Source: Sulfurimicrobium sp963779055
GTDB lineage: Bacteria > Pseudomonadota > Gammaproteobacteria > Burkholderiales > Sulfuricellaceae
Assembly: GCA_963779055.1 (NCBI GenBank)
Contig: CAVZWN010000001.1
Coordinates: forward strand, 62,001-126,000
Length of the DNA stretch: 64,000 bases
Direction: 5' to 3'
Part shown: piece after piece, positions 38,930 through 51,117 of the stretch
How the letters are laid out: every line of letters begins with the position of its first letter
Numbering within the stretch: position 1 is the first letter of the stretch
Notes under the pieces: generated by a model
Seen by the model: only the letters and a program-made list of their open reading frames with translations
What the model was told of the DNA's origin: nothing
Database searches by the model: none
Made by a program: the position numbers and the translations under genes

Positions 38930-39763
38930 CTATAGGACGATGCGCATGGACAGATCGACGGCCTGGATGTCCTTGGTCAGGCTGCCGATGGAGATGCGGT
39001 CCACGCCGGTTTCGGCGATGGCGCGCACGCTCTCCATGGTGATGCCGCCGGAGGCTTCGAGCAGGGCGCGCTTTGCCGTGGTGATGACTGCCTGCCGCAG
39101 GTCGGCGAGGCTGAAGTTGTCGAGCAGGATGAGTTTTGCGCCAGCCGACAGGGCCTGTTCGAGTTCGTCCAGACTTTCCACTTCGATCTGCACTGAAACG
39201 CCGGGCGGCGCGGCACGCTGGGCCTGCGCCAGAACAGCAGCGATGCCGCCTGCGGCGAGGATATGGTTTTCCTTGATCAGGATGCCGTCGAACAGTCCGG
39301 TGCGCTGATTCTCCCCGCCGCCGGTCCGGACCGCGTATTTCTGCGCCAGCCTCAGGCCGGGCAGGGTCTTGCGCGTGTCCATGATCACCGCGCCGGTGCC
39401 CTTGATGGCATCCACATAATGGCGCGTGGCGGTGGCGGTGGCGGAGAGCGTCTGCAGGAAATTCAGCGCGGGCCGTTCGGCGGAGAGCAGGGCGCGGGCA
39501 TTGCCCGTGATTTCGCACAGGGTCTGGTTGGGGGCGAGCAGCTCGCCTTCCCGCGCCAGCCATTGGATTCCGGCTTGCGGGTCGAGCTGATGAAAGCACG
39601 CCTCGAACCAGGGAATGCCGCACAGCACGGCGGTCTCGCGGCAGATCACCGTCGCCCGGGCACTGGCGCGGTCAGGGATTAGGGAGGCGGTCAGGTCGCC
39701 TGTGCCGACATCCTCGGCCAGGGCGGTTGCGACGTTTCTTGCGATTTCTGCTGCCAACACCAT
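38930..39763 (-). CDS. nadC: Nicotinate-nucleotide pyrophosphorylase (quinolinate phosphoribosyltransferase)
   Basis: 277 residues. Family marks are EDVGTGDLTASLIP at the N-terminus, LSAERPALNFLQTLSA, DTRKTLPGLR, and the PRPP/quinolinate-binding GGGENQRTGLFDGILIKENH (the common form has NHR; here Gln replaces His), and ASGGITMESVRAIAETGVD near the end. It converts quinolinate and PRPP to nicotinate mononucleotide in NAD synthesis. The ATG at 39763 fits the usual N-terminus; the frame extends further upstream. The other quinolinate genes are not in this window. Confidence 0.94.
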   Translation of the reverse strand: MVLAAEIARNVATALAEDVGTGDLTASLIPDRASARATVICRETAVLCGIPWFEACFHQLDPQAGIQWLAREGELLAPNQTLCEITGNARALLSAERPALNFLQTLSATATATRHYVDAIKGTGAVIMDTRKTLPGLRLAQKYAVRTGGGENQRTGLFDGILIKENHILAAGGIAAVLAQAQRAAPPGVSVQIEVESLDELEQALSAGAKLILLDNFSLADLRQAVITTAKRALLEASGGITMESVRAIAETGVDRISIGSLTKDIQAVDLSMRIVL

Positions 39764-39877
39764 TGTTATTGCCTGTGAATGCCAATTCGGAAAGCGGATT
39801 GTACCCAAGGATAAAGATCGGATGTTGGGTGTAATTTCCTGAACGGATCGTCTGGATCAGGTCCGGTATTGTGAATT

Positions 39878-41173
39878 TTAGTTATCAGTGTGCTTTTTTT
39901 CCGTTCGGGTCAGAACCAGATATTCCCGGTGCAGGGTTACCAGTACCCAGATCCAGATGACGCACCCCCCCAGGGTCACCCAGCCAAGGTCCGCCACGCC
40001 GTCGCCCACCAGTGACTGGTGGCTGAGGGCAATGATGATCAGGGATCCCATGGCCTTGAACAGGCGGTATCCAAACATGTCAATCCAGGCTTTTGCCTGG
40101 TACATGAGCAGGGACTCGACCGGGATGTAGAGCAGTTCCTTGGCCGCGCGGTTGATGGAGTAGGACAGGCCGCGGTCGCTGATTTTCATGATGGCGGCGG
40201 GGATGAGGGTTGGCTGGAACATGAAGCCGCCGGTTGACAGGGCCAGAACCACGGGTTGCACCAGCAGTCCGGCGAGCACCCCCAGGTAGTTGAGCGCCAG
40301 AGGGGTGAGTATCAGGTTCACGGCGATGGATACCCCGCTCAGGATGCTGAAGAAGATGGAGAGCGCGGCGGTGCGGGCCTCTCGCTCCGGGTAGGTGGTC
40401 TCGATGATGTGCAGGAACTGGTATTCCACCAGAGGGGAGATGCCCTGGGCCAGTAGCAGGGCGGCCGCGATGAGTACCAGATAGCGGTTTCCGGTGATGA
40501 GGCGCCAGCTGCTCGCTTTCGGCACTGAAGCCACAGGTGGCGTGCCTTCCTCCGCCCGGTACAGCAGCCCCCATCGCTCCATGCCCCAGGTAAGGCCGAA
40601 GATGACGCCGACGAAAGCGGCAGCCACCAGCATGAGATCGGGGGTCTGCAAAGGGGTATAGCGGATCAGCAGCGCAGCCAGGATGCTGCCGAAGACGCCG
40701 CCCACCAGCCCGCCGGTGCCAACGAAGCCATACCAGCGCCGGCCTTCTGCCGTATGGTAGCTGCCGTTGGCGAGGCTCCAGAACTGCTCCGCCAGCACGA
40801 CGCCGAAAATGTCCACGAAGATGTAGAAGGCTACCGCCACCCAGGGCGCATGAGTGGTAGCCAGTACCCTGAAAGCGACAAGGGCGCTGGCGAAAATCAG
40901 ACAGCTCAGCAGCACGACGCGCACCCGCCCGAAGCGCTCAAGAATCTTCCGGTACACTGCAATGGTGACCAGTAATGCGACTGCGGAGCCGATCCACACA
41001 TACGGGAGAGAGTCGGCGCCGAGGGCCTCGATGAGCAGGGACCGGCTGGCCGGTTTCAGCTGGTAGAGGGCGGTAATGATGAGAAAAAAGTCCAGCGAGA
41101 ACACCAGCGATCTCAGGAGTGTTCCATGAGAAAGGGCTGATTCATGGGAACTTTTTTGCGGGTCGCTTGTCAT
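39878..41173 (-). CDS. MFS protein related to Npt1/Npt2 nucleotide (ATP/ADP) carriers
   Basis: 431 residues with 11-12 hydrophobic helices. The segments LVFSLDFFLIITALYQLKPASR, YVWIGSAVALLVTIAVYRKI, and especially FWSLANGSYHTAEGRRWYGF with GLVGGVFGSILAALL, match the free-living relatives of the ATP/ADP translocase family. The C-terminal half has SYSINRAAKELLYIPV, another family hallmark. Classic members exchange ATP and ADP or carry nucleotides; substrates of free-living homologues are mostly unknown. The gene is divergent from the class A hydrolase gene by about 110 bases. The start at ATG 41173 has only a weak ribosome site. Confidence 0.75.
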   Translation of the reverse strand: MTSDPQKSSHESALSHGTLLRSLVFSLDFFLIITALYQLKPASRSLLIEALGADSLPYVWIGSAVALLVTIAVYRKILERFGRVRVVLLSCLIFASALVAFRVLATTHAPWVAVAFYIFVDIFGVVLAEQFWSLANGSYHTAEGRRWYGFVGTGGLVGGVFGSILAALLIRYTPLQTPDLMLVAAAFVGVIFGLTWGMERWGLLYRAEEGTPPVASVPKASSWRLITGNRYLVLIAAALLLAQGISPLVEYQFLHIIETTYPEREARTAALSIFFSILSGVSIAVNLILTPLALNYLGVLAGLLVQPVVLALSTGGFMFQPTLIPAAIMKISDRGLSYSINRAAKELLYIPVESLLMYQAKAWIDMFGYRLFKAMGSLIIIALSHQSLVGDGVADLGWVTLGGCVIWIWVLVTLHREYLVLTRTEKKHTDN

Positions 41174-41283
41174 ACCCAACTGTTTGCCCCGTGGGTGCAG
41201 TGAGGACTCGATTCTCCATCCCTCGTGGTGTTTACCGGTTTCATGCCGCATACTAGCAACCTGAACGCAGGAGGCCCGAAAAT

Positions 41284-42177
41284 TTGTTTATCAAAAAACT
41301 GATCCTCAGCTTTGCCCTGATTCTGATTTCCATATCCACCCACGCCGAACAGTCTTATCCGGCGCTCGACCGTTCCTTCGACGATCGCCTGCAATCCCTG
41401 CTCGAGAGCAAGCTGGAAAGCCTCGGCCTCGGAGGTGCGATACGCGACCGGCGCCTGTCGGTGGCCCTGGCTGACATCACCGATCTCGATCACCCCCGTT
41501 TTGCCGCGCTCAATCCCGACCACATGGTCTATGCCGCGAGCCTGCCCAAGATCGCCATTCTCCTCGGCGCCTTCACGCGCATCGAGGCGGGCGACATGCA
41601 GCTCGACGCGGCTACCCGCGATACCCTCACCCGGATGATCCGTGTTTCCTCCAACACTGCTGCCAGCGATATGCTGGAGCGGGTGGGGATGCGCTACCTG
41701 GCTGGCGTGCTGCAGTCTCCCCGCTATGAGCTTTACGACCCCAAACGCAACGGCGGCCTCTGGGTCGGCCGGCCCTACGGCAAGGGCGGCGAAACCCTGC
41801 GCGACCCCATGCACAACCTCTCGCACGGGGCGACGGCCCTGCAGGTGGCCCGTTTCTACTACATGCTGGAGACCGGGCGGCTGGTTTCGCCCGCGCTTAC
41901 CGCTGAGATGAAAGCCATTCTCGGCGACCCCGGCGTGCATCACAAATTCGTCAAGGGCCTGGAGGCCGAACGCCCGAGTTCGCAGATCTTCCGCAAATCC
42001 GGCAGCTGGCGGAACTGGCATGCCGACAGCGCCATCGTCGAACGTGACGGGCGCCGCTACATCGCCGTGGCCCTGGCGGAAGATCCCCAGGGTGGCGAGT
42101 GGCTGCGCCGCCTGATCGTCAGGCTGGACGAAGCCGTGTTCGACACCGCTCCGCGCAAGCTGGCGCTTCTCCATTAG
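41284..42177 (+). CDS. Exported serine hydrolase of the class A beta-lactamase fold
   Basis: 297 residues starting at TTG, with a strong AGGAGG about nine bases upstream. A signal peptide (KKLILSFALILISISTHA) sends it to the periplasm. Active-site motifs of penicillin-recognising enzymes are present: SLPK (S86, K89), SSN (122-124) and KSG in FRKSGSW. The class A glutamate loop is not obvious, so this may be a peptidase or esterase-like relative rather than a resistance enzyme. It converges on another penicillin-recognising gene whose 3' end appears to overlap it. Confidence 0.82.
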   Translation: MFIKKLILSFALILISISTHAEQSYPALDRSFDDRLQSLLESKLESLGLGGAIRDRRLSVALADITDLDHPRFAALNPDHMVYAASLPKIAILLGAFTRIEAGDMQLDAATRDTLTRMIRVSSNTAASDMLERVGMRYLAGVLQSPRYELYDPKRNGGLWVGRPYGKGGETLRDPMHNLSHGATALQVARFYYMLETGRLVSPALTAEMKAILGDPGVHHKFVKGLEAERPSSQIFRKSGSWRNWHADSAIVERDGRRYIAVALAEDPQGGEWLRRLIVRLDEAVFDTAPRKLALLH

Positions 42178-43390
42178 CCGCTGCAGGCGGGTGCCCAGGG
42201 TCTGGTGGGCGACCGCCGAGTTCTTTCCCAGCACGTTCGAGTTGATCACCACCATGTAATGCAGCCGGTGCTTGCCCGCCGGGTGCTCGACGATGGCCAC
42301 CGAATTCAGCAGATTTTCCACGTTGCCCTGGTATTTGCGGCACACGAAGCCCGGCTCCGGCCTGCAGCGGTACAGCGAGCCGGACTTGAAGTACACGGCG
42401 GCATCGTTGAGGGCAGGCGAGGAGGCATAGCGGATGCGCCTCTGGGTCATGTACAGGAGGCGCTTGATCTCCCGGCTGGACCAGGCATCCACGATTCGCC
42501 CTTCCTCCAGCGCCAGCAGCCAGCGCATCAGTTCCTGCGGCGTGGCCCTGCTGCTTGTCCCGGGCACCCTGGCCTTGCCGGTGCGGGTGAAAAAACCGCC
42601 TTGCTGCAATGCCTGCGGGTCCAGGCCGTTGCGCTCGATACCGCCCTGCAACACCCGCCCCAGCAGTGCCGACAGCTCTTTTTTCGGGTTTGAACGGAAG
42701 AAGGCGTCGATCTGCGCCTCTTTCACCGGGTAGTCGCGGCCCAGTCCGGCAAGCAGCAGGGTTTCGCGCATGACCATGGAAGCAGCGGCGTTCGAGCTTG
42801 CCGACATCATCCAGTCGAGGAAAGTCCACAGGCTCGCCGCGTCTCCCTGGCGCAAGGGTCCGGTGGGTAAGCTGGCTGCCATTCCAGAAGGGGACGACGT
42901 GGCTGTCGCTGACAATGAAACTGTCGGCCACCACCCGCGTTTCCCGCAGGATCCGTTCACGCGCTGCGATATCGCCGGGGTAGAGGTCGGCGAGCACCTG
43001 GAACAGGGCCGTGGCCACCACCAGCTTGCCCACGCTGCCCGGGTTGAAACGGACATCCGCGCGGTGCTCGGCGTAGACCGGCCGCGCCGGGTCGCTGAGG
43101 TCCAGCACGGCCACGGCGTAGCGGTCGGCCTCTTCGCCCAGCAGGTCGGCGATCTGGCGGCTGAACGCCGGGTCGGGTGGCGGCAGTGCAAGCCGGGTGC
43201 CGGTGAGCCGCAGGTCCACCTGATTCAGCGCCAGTTGCCCTCCCGGTGGTTGCACCCGGGCGCGGGCCTTGCCCTCCTGCGCCAGCCGGTAGCCTTCGAG
43301 CCGGGCGATGCCGGTGTAGGCTTCGCCGTCCAGCGGGTAGGGCAGGGCAAGGCCGGGCAGCAGCAGGCATATCAGCAGCAGTCCGCGCAT
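42119..43390 (-). pseudogene. Exported serine hydrolase/penicillin-binding-like protein, one frameshift
   Basis: A signal peptide MRGLLLICLLLPGLALP opens the frame. FNPGSVGKLVV carries the Ser-x-x-Lys nucleophile (S119, K122), and VYFKSGSLYRC the KSG triad further on. Frame changes near 42845-42847, where removing one of three C (plus strand) joins THRTLAPG to DAASLWTFLDWMMSASS and restores the catalytic region. The true 3' end is unclear: the second frame runs on antisense through the convergent gene, and the end given here is the stop of the first frame. Its ATG overlaps the stop of the dikinase gene (TAATG), so the two are coupled. It is a D,D-peptidase or beta-lactamase relative of unknown substrate. 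Confidence 0.7.
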
Positions 43391-46298
43391 TACCTTTCCT
43401 CCTGCAGGTTGATCACACGCCCCGTATGGGTGCGCAGCGGTGCGTCCAGTTCAAGAAGGAAACGGTCGCGGCGCGCCTCCCGGCTTTGCAGGTAGGGGCG
43501 GATCTGGAACAGGGCGAGACGGCCCGCCACAAAGCCGAATTCCACGTCGGCCGGAACGATCTTTCCTGTCTCGTCCCGCTGGGGGAAGCGGTCCGGCAGT
43601 TCCCGGCCCAGCTGCCGCAATTGCTCGATTTCGGCTGGCGCCAGCACCGGCTGGCCCGAAACAGGCCGTTTTTCCAGCCCGCCGCCTGCGGTGAGAACGT
43701 GCCGGGAGGCAGCGCTGGCCTCGGCCAGCAGCCTCACCTCTCCTGTTCCGGCAGAGACGAGAAGCTCCTCCGCTGCCTGCCCGGAAACGGCCCCGCCCAC
43801 GCCCTCATTCGAGGCAATCGTATAAGCGCCGGGGCTGCCACTCTCCAGGTCCTGGGTCACCATCACCCCCGACTTTTCCGCTGGCACCGAACGCTGCAGC
43901 AGAACCGAAACATAGACGTGCTCGGGCGCTTCCATGCGCATTTGCCGCCAGGCGAAGGCGCGCTCGGAAAAGGGTGAGGCCCATACCTGCAGGATGGATT
44001 CCATCACGTGCTCGAGGCCGGTCACATTGGGTACGGTAAGGTTGAGCCCCGCGCCGCTAAATCCTGGCAGATCCTCCACATTGGTATCGCTGCGCACGAA
44101 GACGGCATAGCTGCCGTCCGGGCCGAAGCGCTCCTGCATGGCCTTGCCCAGTGCCGCGCGAAACGCAGTTCCCGGCTCGGCCGTCACGATCCAGGCGCGC
44201 AGGCGTTCCCGCAGCTTTCTGGCCTCGGTTTCCTGCTGTTGTCGGCAGGCAAGCTGCTGATACGGCGGTATTCGGCGCGCATCCACGCATAGGCGCTCAT
44301 GCCTGTTCCCGGCATGGGCTGTTCGAGAAAAACGCGATAGGCGCCGAAGGGAATCACCAGCCCGTCGGCCACCGCTTCCGGGTAGTGGTGTTTCAGTTCG
44401 CCCAGCCTGGCTGCCTTCGGACCGGCGATCCGCCCGGTATCAACCGCCCGGACGTTGCCAAGGGGGATGGGGTCGCGGCGCGCGAGATCCAGTTTGTCGA
44501 AATCCGGGTGGATGCGTGCCGGTGCCTGGCTTTCCCGGATAAAAACGTCTTCCCAGCGTGGGCCGTCCTCGGCGATCAGCACCCGGCCTCCCGGACTCAC
44601 GGCCATGACCACGGGCCGCCCCGCCATTGCGCGCAGGCGCGGCACCAGCGTGGCATCCACCACCACGTTGGGGATGCCGAGGTTGCTGGCGAGGAGCTGC
44701 ACATGGGAGAGGATGTTGCCGGCTTCCAGGGTGAGGATGCCCGCTACGGGCGGGAGGTTCGCTGTGGTTTCGGGCAGCAGGTAGATGCCGTCCGGCCGGG
44801 GATCGGAGGCATCCAGGCGCAGGATGCCCCGCGCCAGGCCCGGATTGAGGGCGCGCAGCCCTATCCCCACTGGCTGGCCGAAAACCTCGTGTTCGATTCC
44901 GGCCAGGCTGTTGGCCTCCTGCAGAAGGTCGTCCAGCAAGGCCGAATAGACCAGGAGCGGGCTGGCACGCAGGCGGTCGGGCACGAACTGGCTCGCCAGG
45001 GGTTCGATGCGGGCGAGCTTCGTCACCGCCTCGCCAAAGTGGAAGCCAAGTTCTCGCCCGGCCCAGGCGGGCACCCGCGCCAGGTAGCCGAGTTCCGCGC
45101 GGTAGTGTTCCAGGGGAAGGCTCGGCACCGCCAGCCGGCCGAGTGCTTCCTGAATCGCCTGACGTTCCCGGGGGGTGAGCAGACCCGCGCCGTACAGGGC
45201 CTCTGCCACACTGCCCAGCAGGGTGAGCCGTTCGGCACGGCTGGTCCGGGACAGGTCATCAAGCAGCCCCATGCCCGTGGCGAAGCTGTCGGCCTCGATA
45301 TCCAGGCTGAGCCTCGCCGCCGCCACGCGCAGCTTGGGCGGCAGTTCCGGCAGGGTTTTTCGCAGATCCGCCATAAGCGCTGCGCTGGCGGCAAGGTGCT
45401 GTGCTGGCGGCAGCGGGTTCGCCAGCGCTTCGGTAAAGCGCTGCAGACGGCTGGCGAGGGGATGTTTGCCGAGGCGCCCGGCCAGTGTCTGCGCTGGCCG
45501 GGCGATATCGCGGCGGGCGAAGAGCGCCTCGATGGCCTGGGCGAGCTGTTCGAACTCGGGCTCGCTGCGCCCATGCTGGCGGGCATAGCCACGTACCCGG
45601 CCGGCGTCGGCTGCCTCGGGATGGGTGTGGAGTTTGTTGCGCAGCGGTACGAAGCCGGCATCCAGGGTAACGAGGCTGGAAGAAAGCTCGCGGAAACGCG
45701 CCGCCGTCGCGCCGTTCCACGTCTGAGGCAGCAGCAGCGCTGTCTGGCGCAACAGCAGAAAATCCCGTTCCCCCTGCTGGCGGGCGGCCAGGCCGGCCAG
45801 GATGGCCTCTGCAGCGGCGATCTCGTCCTCTACCTGGAAAGCGCCCCGGTAATAGCGTGCCCGCCGCAGGATCCAGCCGTTGTCCGCCGCCACCAGATAA
45901 CGTTCCAGCAGGATGGCTTTCAGCGCGGGCAATCCCGGCTCGGAGGCCAGCACAGCGGGATCGGTGGCGGCCAGAATATTGCCCACCAGAAAGCCGGCTT
46001 CCCGGAGGGCGCGGGCGCGTTCCCCGAGCCTGCCGTGCTGGATGCCGCCGCCATGGGGCGTGCAGGCATAAGCTTGGGGGGGGAGTATTGCGCCGTCCTT
46101 GCAGAACCAGTAAATCCCGTCGAAAGGGCCTCTGGGGTCTGTCTTCATCGCGGCGATCCAGCGGGCCATTTCCCCGGTACCGGCAAGAACAGTCGGGGCA
46201 GCGAAAGGCGTCAAGGCAAGGAAAAGGGCGATCAGCAAACCCCTGGCTGCTGTGTGGGCTGCGAATGGGCGTGTACGGATGCGTCTTTGGTGGTTCAT
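43390..46298 (-). pseudogene. Exported PEP-synthase/glucan-water-dikinase-like protein (one frameshift)
   Basis: About 968 residues once joined. The start at 46298 has GGAGCAGG upstream and a signal peptide (RGLLIALFLALTPFAAPTVLA). A long helical N-terminal region (to about 480) has no recognised motif. A swivelling phosphohistidine domain follows with GNILSHVQLLASNLGIPNVV, then a C-terminal ATP-grasp domain with FVRSDTNVEDLPGFSGAGL, LLQRSVPAEKSGVMVTQD and FGFVAGRLALFQIRPY. The order His-domain then ATP-grasp, and the LSHV form of the His motif, are those of glucan water dikinase, the reverse of PEP synthase. Frame changes once near 44235-44260. Both halves are otherwise open, so I treat the break as a probable error. 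Substrate unknown. Confidence 0.75.
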
Positions 46299-46598
46299 GC
46301 CTGCTCCGCCAGAGGGGCTGCCAGCGGGCAGCACGGGGCTGAAATCACTGGAAGCATGGATGCTGTTGCCAGACTTCGCAGTGCAGATGGCGTCAGGAAG
46401 TGCCGGTCCTGGGCGACCCATTCCACGTCTGATTGATCTCTACTGGCCGGGGTCAATGAACCCAGTATATGCGCAATACCGCTACTGGAAAACCCACTCT
46501 TGACGAAGGGTTCGCGAGTGCAGGTTGAGCCCGGAAGCCGGGTCAGGCCCGGACTGGGAGATGGCTGAATCCGCTGTCAGATGATTGAAGCTGCAAGC
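46299..46598. other. Intergenic region without a gene
   Basis: It lies between the tlpA stop and the dikinase start, both on the minus strand. It holds only a short GC-rich inverted repeat CCCGG-AAG-CCGGG (46530-46542) without a T-run, and no clear promoter hexamers. Confidence 0.5.
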
Positions 46599-47099
46599 TT
46601 ACCTGGCGGGCAGCAGTTCGCTGATGGCCTTGACGTACACCGGCTCATCCCATTCCGCCCCGCCCTGCAGAGTTTGACGGATGTTGCCCTTGGGATCGAG
46701 CAGGAAAGTCGAAGGTGCGACGAATACCTTCCAGGCGCCCACGCCATCGCCTTCCTCGTCCATCAGCACGGTGAAGTTGATATTCATTTTTTTGACGAAC
46801 TCGCTGACATCCTTGCTGGTTTCACCCATGTTTACAGCCAGGATGACAAAAGGCTTGCCGGCCATTTTCTTTTCCAGGCGTTGCATGGCGGGCATTTCCT
46901 TGAGGCAGGGCGGGCACCAGGTAGCCCAGAACTGCACCATGACCACCTTGCCGCGATAATCTTCCAGTTTGTGGGTTTTGCCGCTGATGTCTTTCAGGGC
47001 CAGCGGAGGCGTTGCGCCTCCTTTCCAGTCCTTGAGTTCGCTGGCTTGGGCGGATGACAGCAGGAAAAGACAAAACAGGCCAAAAAGCAATTTTTTCAT
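46599..47099 (-). CDS. TlpA/ResA-type periplasmic thioredoxin
   Basis: 166 residues with a signal peptide ending SSAQA. The redox motif WCPPC (C62, C65) sits in VVMVQFWATWCPPCLKEMPA, followed by the cis-Pro region VFVAPSTFLLDPKG. Such proteins reduce periplasmic disulfides, often for cytochrome c maturation. The ATG overlaps the stop of the upstream gene by four bases, so it works in an operon with the exported protein at 47096-47860. Confidence 0.92.
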   Translation of the reverse strand: MKKLLFGLFCLFLLSSAQASELKDWKGGATPPLALKDISGKTHKLEDYRGKVVMVQFWATWCPPCLKEMPAMQRLEKKMAGKPFVILAVNMGETSKDVSEFVKKMNINFTVLMDEEGDGVGAWKVFVAPSTFLLDPKGNIRQTLQGGAEWDEPVYVKAISELLPAR

Positions 47100-47860
47100 G
47101 GTTTGATTTCCAGTTGTTTGAGCGCATCCAGCACCAGCTCAGGCAATTTTTCCGCCATGGCGTTTTCCGCTGGCGTGGCGTCGGGGCGGACATAGAAGTG
47201 GCTGCGCACCTTGGGCAGAATGCTGCTGCTGACTTTTGTGCCGCCGCGTGCAAATTCCACCTTGAGATGCTCCAGCCACCAGCGGCCTGGTGACAATTGG
47301 CCCTGGTAGATGAAAAGCGGCAGGCGGGTCTGGGCAACGATGGGGTGGTATTGCGCTTCCACGCCGGGTGCAGGCGCGACGGAATAGAGGTCAGGGTAGA
47401 ACAGCAGCGCGCCCGCGAGCGCGTTCCTGTCCTGCTCCGTCACGCCGTCCTGCCAGGCCTTGGCGCCGCGCAGGATCGGGGTGGCGCCATGGGCGGCAGT
47501 AACAAGTACGATTTTCTTGCCGCTGAGTTTGATTGCGTGGGTGATGATTTCCCTGATTTCCTCCGGCGGAAGCTGCTCCAGGCTGCTTGGCAGGATGGGC
47601 AGGAAATGCGCGTCGAGCATATCCGGAAACCAGGTTTCATAGCCGTGGGACGCAAGCTCCCCGGCGGTGCGCGCTTCGTTGCTGCTATGCCCTTCGTCGC
47701 ATACGAACCACAGCAGCAGCGTGTTGCCCTGAGCGGGGTAAGTGCGCAAGTTGACTTCCGTGCCGCCGGAAAGGCTCAGAGACGGCGGTGGAGCGGCAAG
47801 TGCCGGGCCAAGAGAGAGTAGCGACGCCAGTACAAGCGCGTAAAGCCGGAAAAAAAACAA
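47096..47860 (-). CDS. Exported protein of unknown function, possibly alpha/beta-hydrolase-like
   Basis: 254 residues from a TTG at 47860; the upstream frame extends to 48004, but the signal peptide begins here (FFFRLYALVLASLLSLGPALAA). Strand-turn-helix patterns such as LLLWFVCDEGHSS, KKIVLVTAAHGATPILRG and ALLFYPDLYSVAP recall an alpha/beta-hydrolase core, and YQGQLSPGRWWLEHL lies where a late core strand would be. A classic GxSxG nucleophile elbow is not evident (TAAHGA occupies that place), so catalysis is doubtful. Its stop overlaps the tlpA start, implying joint function in the periplasm. No family name is certain. Confidence 0.65.
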   Translation of the reverse strand: MFFFRLYALVLASLLSLGPALAAPPPSLSLSGGTEVNLRTYPAQGNTLLLWFVCDEGHSSNEARTAGELASHGYETWFPDMLDAHFLPILPSSLEQLPPEEIREIITHAIKLSGKKIVLVTAAHGATPILRGAKAWQDGVTEQDRNALAGALLFYPDLYSVAPAPGVEAQYHPIVAQTRLPLFIYQGQLSPGRWWLEHLKVEFARGGTKVSSSILPKVRSHFYVRPDATPAENAMAEKLPELVLDALKQLEIKP

Positions 47861-47977
47861 AGCCGGATTCCGTGTTGGATATGGATTGGTCGAGTTTAAC
47901 CCAAAGCAGGTGGGGCTGTAATGGCACGAATGGACTATGGCCGTGCAGTGCCTGCTCACGCAGGTGCTGCCATGTTG

Positions 47978-48006
47978 CTTGAAATTCCTCTGACCCTCCC
48001 CCAAGT
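47978..48006 (+). promoter_or_regulatory. Sigma-32 (RpoH) heat-shock promoter of clpB
   Basis: CTTGAAA (47978-47984), a 14-bp spacer and CCCCAAGT (47999-48006) match the sigma-32 consensus CTTGAAA-N11-16-CCCCATNT closely. It lies 30 bases before the clpB start, as expected for a heat-shock disaggregase. Confidence 0.85.
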
Positions 48007-48036
48007 AGGGGTTAGTTCAATAACGGGGACAATGCC

Positions 48037-50620
<2,584 letters not shown>

Positions 50621-50638
50621 TGGCGATGACCTCGAAAG

Positions 50639-50665
50639 CCGGGCGCTGTCGCGCCCGGTTTTTTT
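50639..50665 (+). terminator. Rho-independent terminator after clpB
   Basis: CCGGGCGC-TGTC-GCGCCCGG is followed by seven T, starting 18 bases after the clpB stop. Confidence 0.95.
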
Positions 50666-50683
50666 ATGTTCAAACCCAAGGGT

Positions 50684-50689
50684 TATAAT
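50684..50689 (+). promoter_or_regulatory. Perfect -10 hexamer just before yjbQ
   Basis: TATAAT ends six bases before the yjbQ ATG. If used, transcription would start at or near the A of ATG (leaderless mRNA). No good -35 is seen; the region 17 bp upstream is the T-run of the clpB terminator. Confidence 0.4.
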
Positions 50690-50695
50690 GTTTCA

Positions 50696-51115
50696 ATGAA
50701 ACAGACTCAAGGTGTTCTGGAACTAGCCAACCGGGGGCGCGGTTTAACTGCCTTTACGCCCGAGGTGACGCGCTGGATTGCTGCTTCGGGTATTGCCGAC
50801 GGACTGCTGACGCTGTTTGTGCAGCATACTTCCGCCAGCCTGCTGATCCAGGAAAATTACGATCCCGATGTGCAGGCTGATCTGGAGCGTTTTTTTGCCC
50901 GGCTGGTGAAGGATGGCGATCCGCTGTTCGCGCACAGTCTGGAAGGTCCGGACGATATGCCGGCGCACGTGCGCGCTGCGCTGACCCAGACCCATCTTTC
51001 CATCCCGGTACGGCAGGGCGCGATGATGTTGGGTAGCTGGCAGGGTATCTACTTGTATGAACATCGTCATCAGCCGCAGCAGCGCCGGGTGGTGATACAC
51101 CTGATAGGGGAGTGA
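50696..51115 (+). CDS. yjbQ: YjbQ/UPF0047 family protein (secondary thiamine-phosphate synthase-type)
   Basis: 139 residues, the standard length. It shows the family pattern LTLFVQHTSASLLIQENYDP, HSLEGPDDMPAHVRAAL and LGSWQGIYLYEHRHQPQQRR. Members show weak thiamine-phosphate synthase activity in vitro, but their in-vivo role is unsettled. The ATG at 50696 matches the usual N-terminus (KQTQGVLEL); an ATG at 50666 is in frame but lies at the terminator. Its stop sits at the ribosome site of the next gene, so the two are coupled. Confidence 0.9.
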   Translation: MKQTQGVLELANRGRGLTAFTPEVTRWIAASGIADGLLTLFVQHTSASLLIQENYDPDVQADLERFFARLVKDGDPLFAHSLEGPDDMPAHVRAALTQTHLSIPVRQGAMMLGSWQGIYLYEHRHQPQQRRVVIHLIGE

Positions 51116-51117
51116 AT

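Noticed and set aside
41170..42118. Continuation of the second serine hydrolase frame antisense to the class A hydrolase
   Set aside because: It has no protein-family features past the overlap and is fully antisense to a well-supported gene.
50666..50695. Earlier in-frame ATG for yjbQ
   Set aside because: It lies directly on the T-run of the clpB terminator, has no ribosome site, and the family N-terminus begins at 50696.
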